15,578 bases of DNA from an uncultured bacterium. Its GTDB lineage: Bacteria > Planctomycetota > Uabimicrobiia > Uabimicrobiales > JABWCH01. A program made the position numbers and the translations under genes. The notes below the pieces were generated by a model, which was not told where the DNA came from, did not search any database, and saw only the letters and a program-made list of their open reading frames with translations. The DNA lies in contig CALKWO010000194.1 in the NCBI GenBank assembly GCA_938003875.1, forward strand, positions 1 through 15,578, given 5' to 3'. Positions 15,288-15,578 of this stretch are shown one piece after another. Positions within the stretch are counted from its first letter, which is position 1, and every line of letters begins with the position of its first letter.

Positions 15288-15527
15288 ATGAGCGTCCCTG
15301 ATTACCAGAGTTTTATGCTACCTGTATTACAGATAATGAACGACCAAAAAGAAGAAATATCTAAAAGCGAACTTATAGATGCTTTGATCAAAAAGTTACA
15401 TCTAACAGAAGAAGATGTAAAGGAGATGCTTCCTAGTGGTATACAAACTACCTTAACCAATAGAGTCGGATGGGCATGTACCTACCTAAAGAAAGCATTG
15501 CTATTGGAATCTACTAAAAGGGGATAG
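15288..15527 (+). pseudogene. mrr: Mrr-type restriction endonuclease, N-terminal domain only
   Basis: The 79-residue product matches the winged-helix N-terminal domain of Mrr restriction endonucleases: VPDYQSFMLPVLQIMND, LIDALIKKLHLTEEDVKEMLPSG, then TNRVGWACTYLKKALLLES. This domain binds DNA; the nuclease domain of full-length Mrr (about 300 residues) is missing. The frame ends in TAG right after STKRG. Removing one G from the GGGG run at 15521-15524 gives KRDSFQINRI, resembling the family's RG-F-IT continuation, but a TAA follows soon, so more than one lesion is likely. The window ends 51 bases later. The ATG agrees with family starts, though no clear ribosome site is visible. Confidence 0.75.
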
Positions 15528-15578
15528 TTTCCAAATCAATAGAATATAATGGTATTCTGCTTTGATTCAGTTTCCGCT

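Noticed and set aside
1..15578. tRNA or rRNA genes
   Set aside because: No cloverleaf-like T-loop/acceptor pattern or rRNA segment was noticed in the gaps; a covariance search was not possible.

Overview
This is an AT-rich bacterial accessory region. Genes start behind Shine-Dalgarno sites and sigma70-type promoters, and group II introns, insertion sequences, toxin-antitoxin and defence genes are packed together with several broken genes. The mix fits a defence or mobile-element island in a bacterium rich in group II introns. The sequence gives no safe species or phylum call.

Left part (1-2500): an N-terminal piece of an IS1634-type transposase gene on the minus strand. Its upstream region is split by a second insertion sequence (about 669-2005) with near-perfect terminal inverted repeats and a frameshifted transposase. 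Next comes a small glyoxalase-fold (VOC) gene and a short decayed stretch.

Centre (2700-8400): the most interesting block. A KAP-family P-loop NTPase (minus) and an AAA+ ATPase plus subtilisin-like protease pair (plus) are transcribed away from each other. Two strong promoters lie back to back in one short intergenic region. The ATPase/protease pair matches the ietA-ietS (IetAS) module, known from plasmid incompatibility work and listed among anti-phage systems. A 54-codon reading frame of unknown role lies between the plus promoter and ietA.

Right of centre (8400-12200): a convergent AT-rich gap holds a gene remnant and a cluster of eight TTGTCAT/ATGACAA motifs. A DUF927-like zinc-finger/P-loop primase-helicase of the plasmid/phage/integrative-element kind follows. 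An in-frame amber codon separates it from a 57-codon frame upstream. A higBA toxin-antitoxin pair follows, with a clear promoter, a likely operator and a strong terminator. The toxin gene has an in-frame amber codon before its conserved C-terminus, so this is an intact antitoxin with a probably dead toxin.

Right end (12200-15578): a full-length group II intron (12222-14269, minus) with reverse transcriptase/maturase, inserted into a GAACACG-type inverted repeat and abutting an antitoxin-like fragment. Next is an ORF-less, probably degenerate group II intron (about 14445-15126, plus) that splits a small minus-strand reading frame. Last is the N-terminal winged-helix domain of an Mrr-type restriction endonuclease, broken shortly before the window ends.

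Taken together, the intact working parts appear to be the KAP NTPase, IetA, IetS, the VOC protein, the primase-helicase, HigA and the intron maturase. Much of the rest is disrupted by insertion, frameshift or nonsense change.
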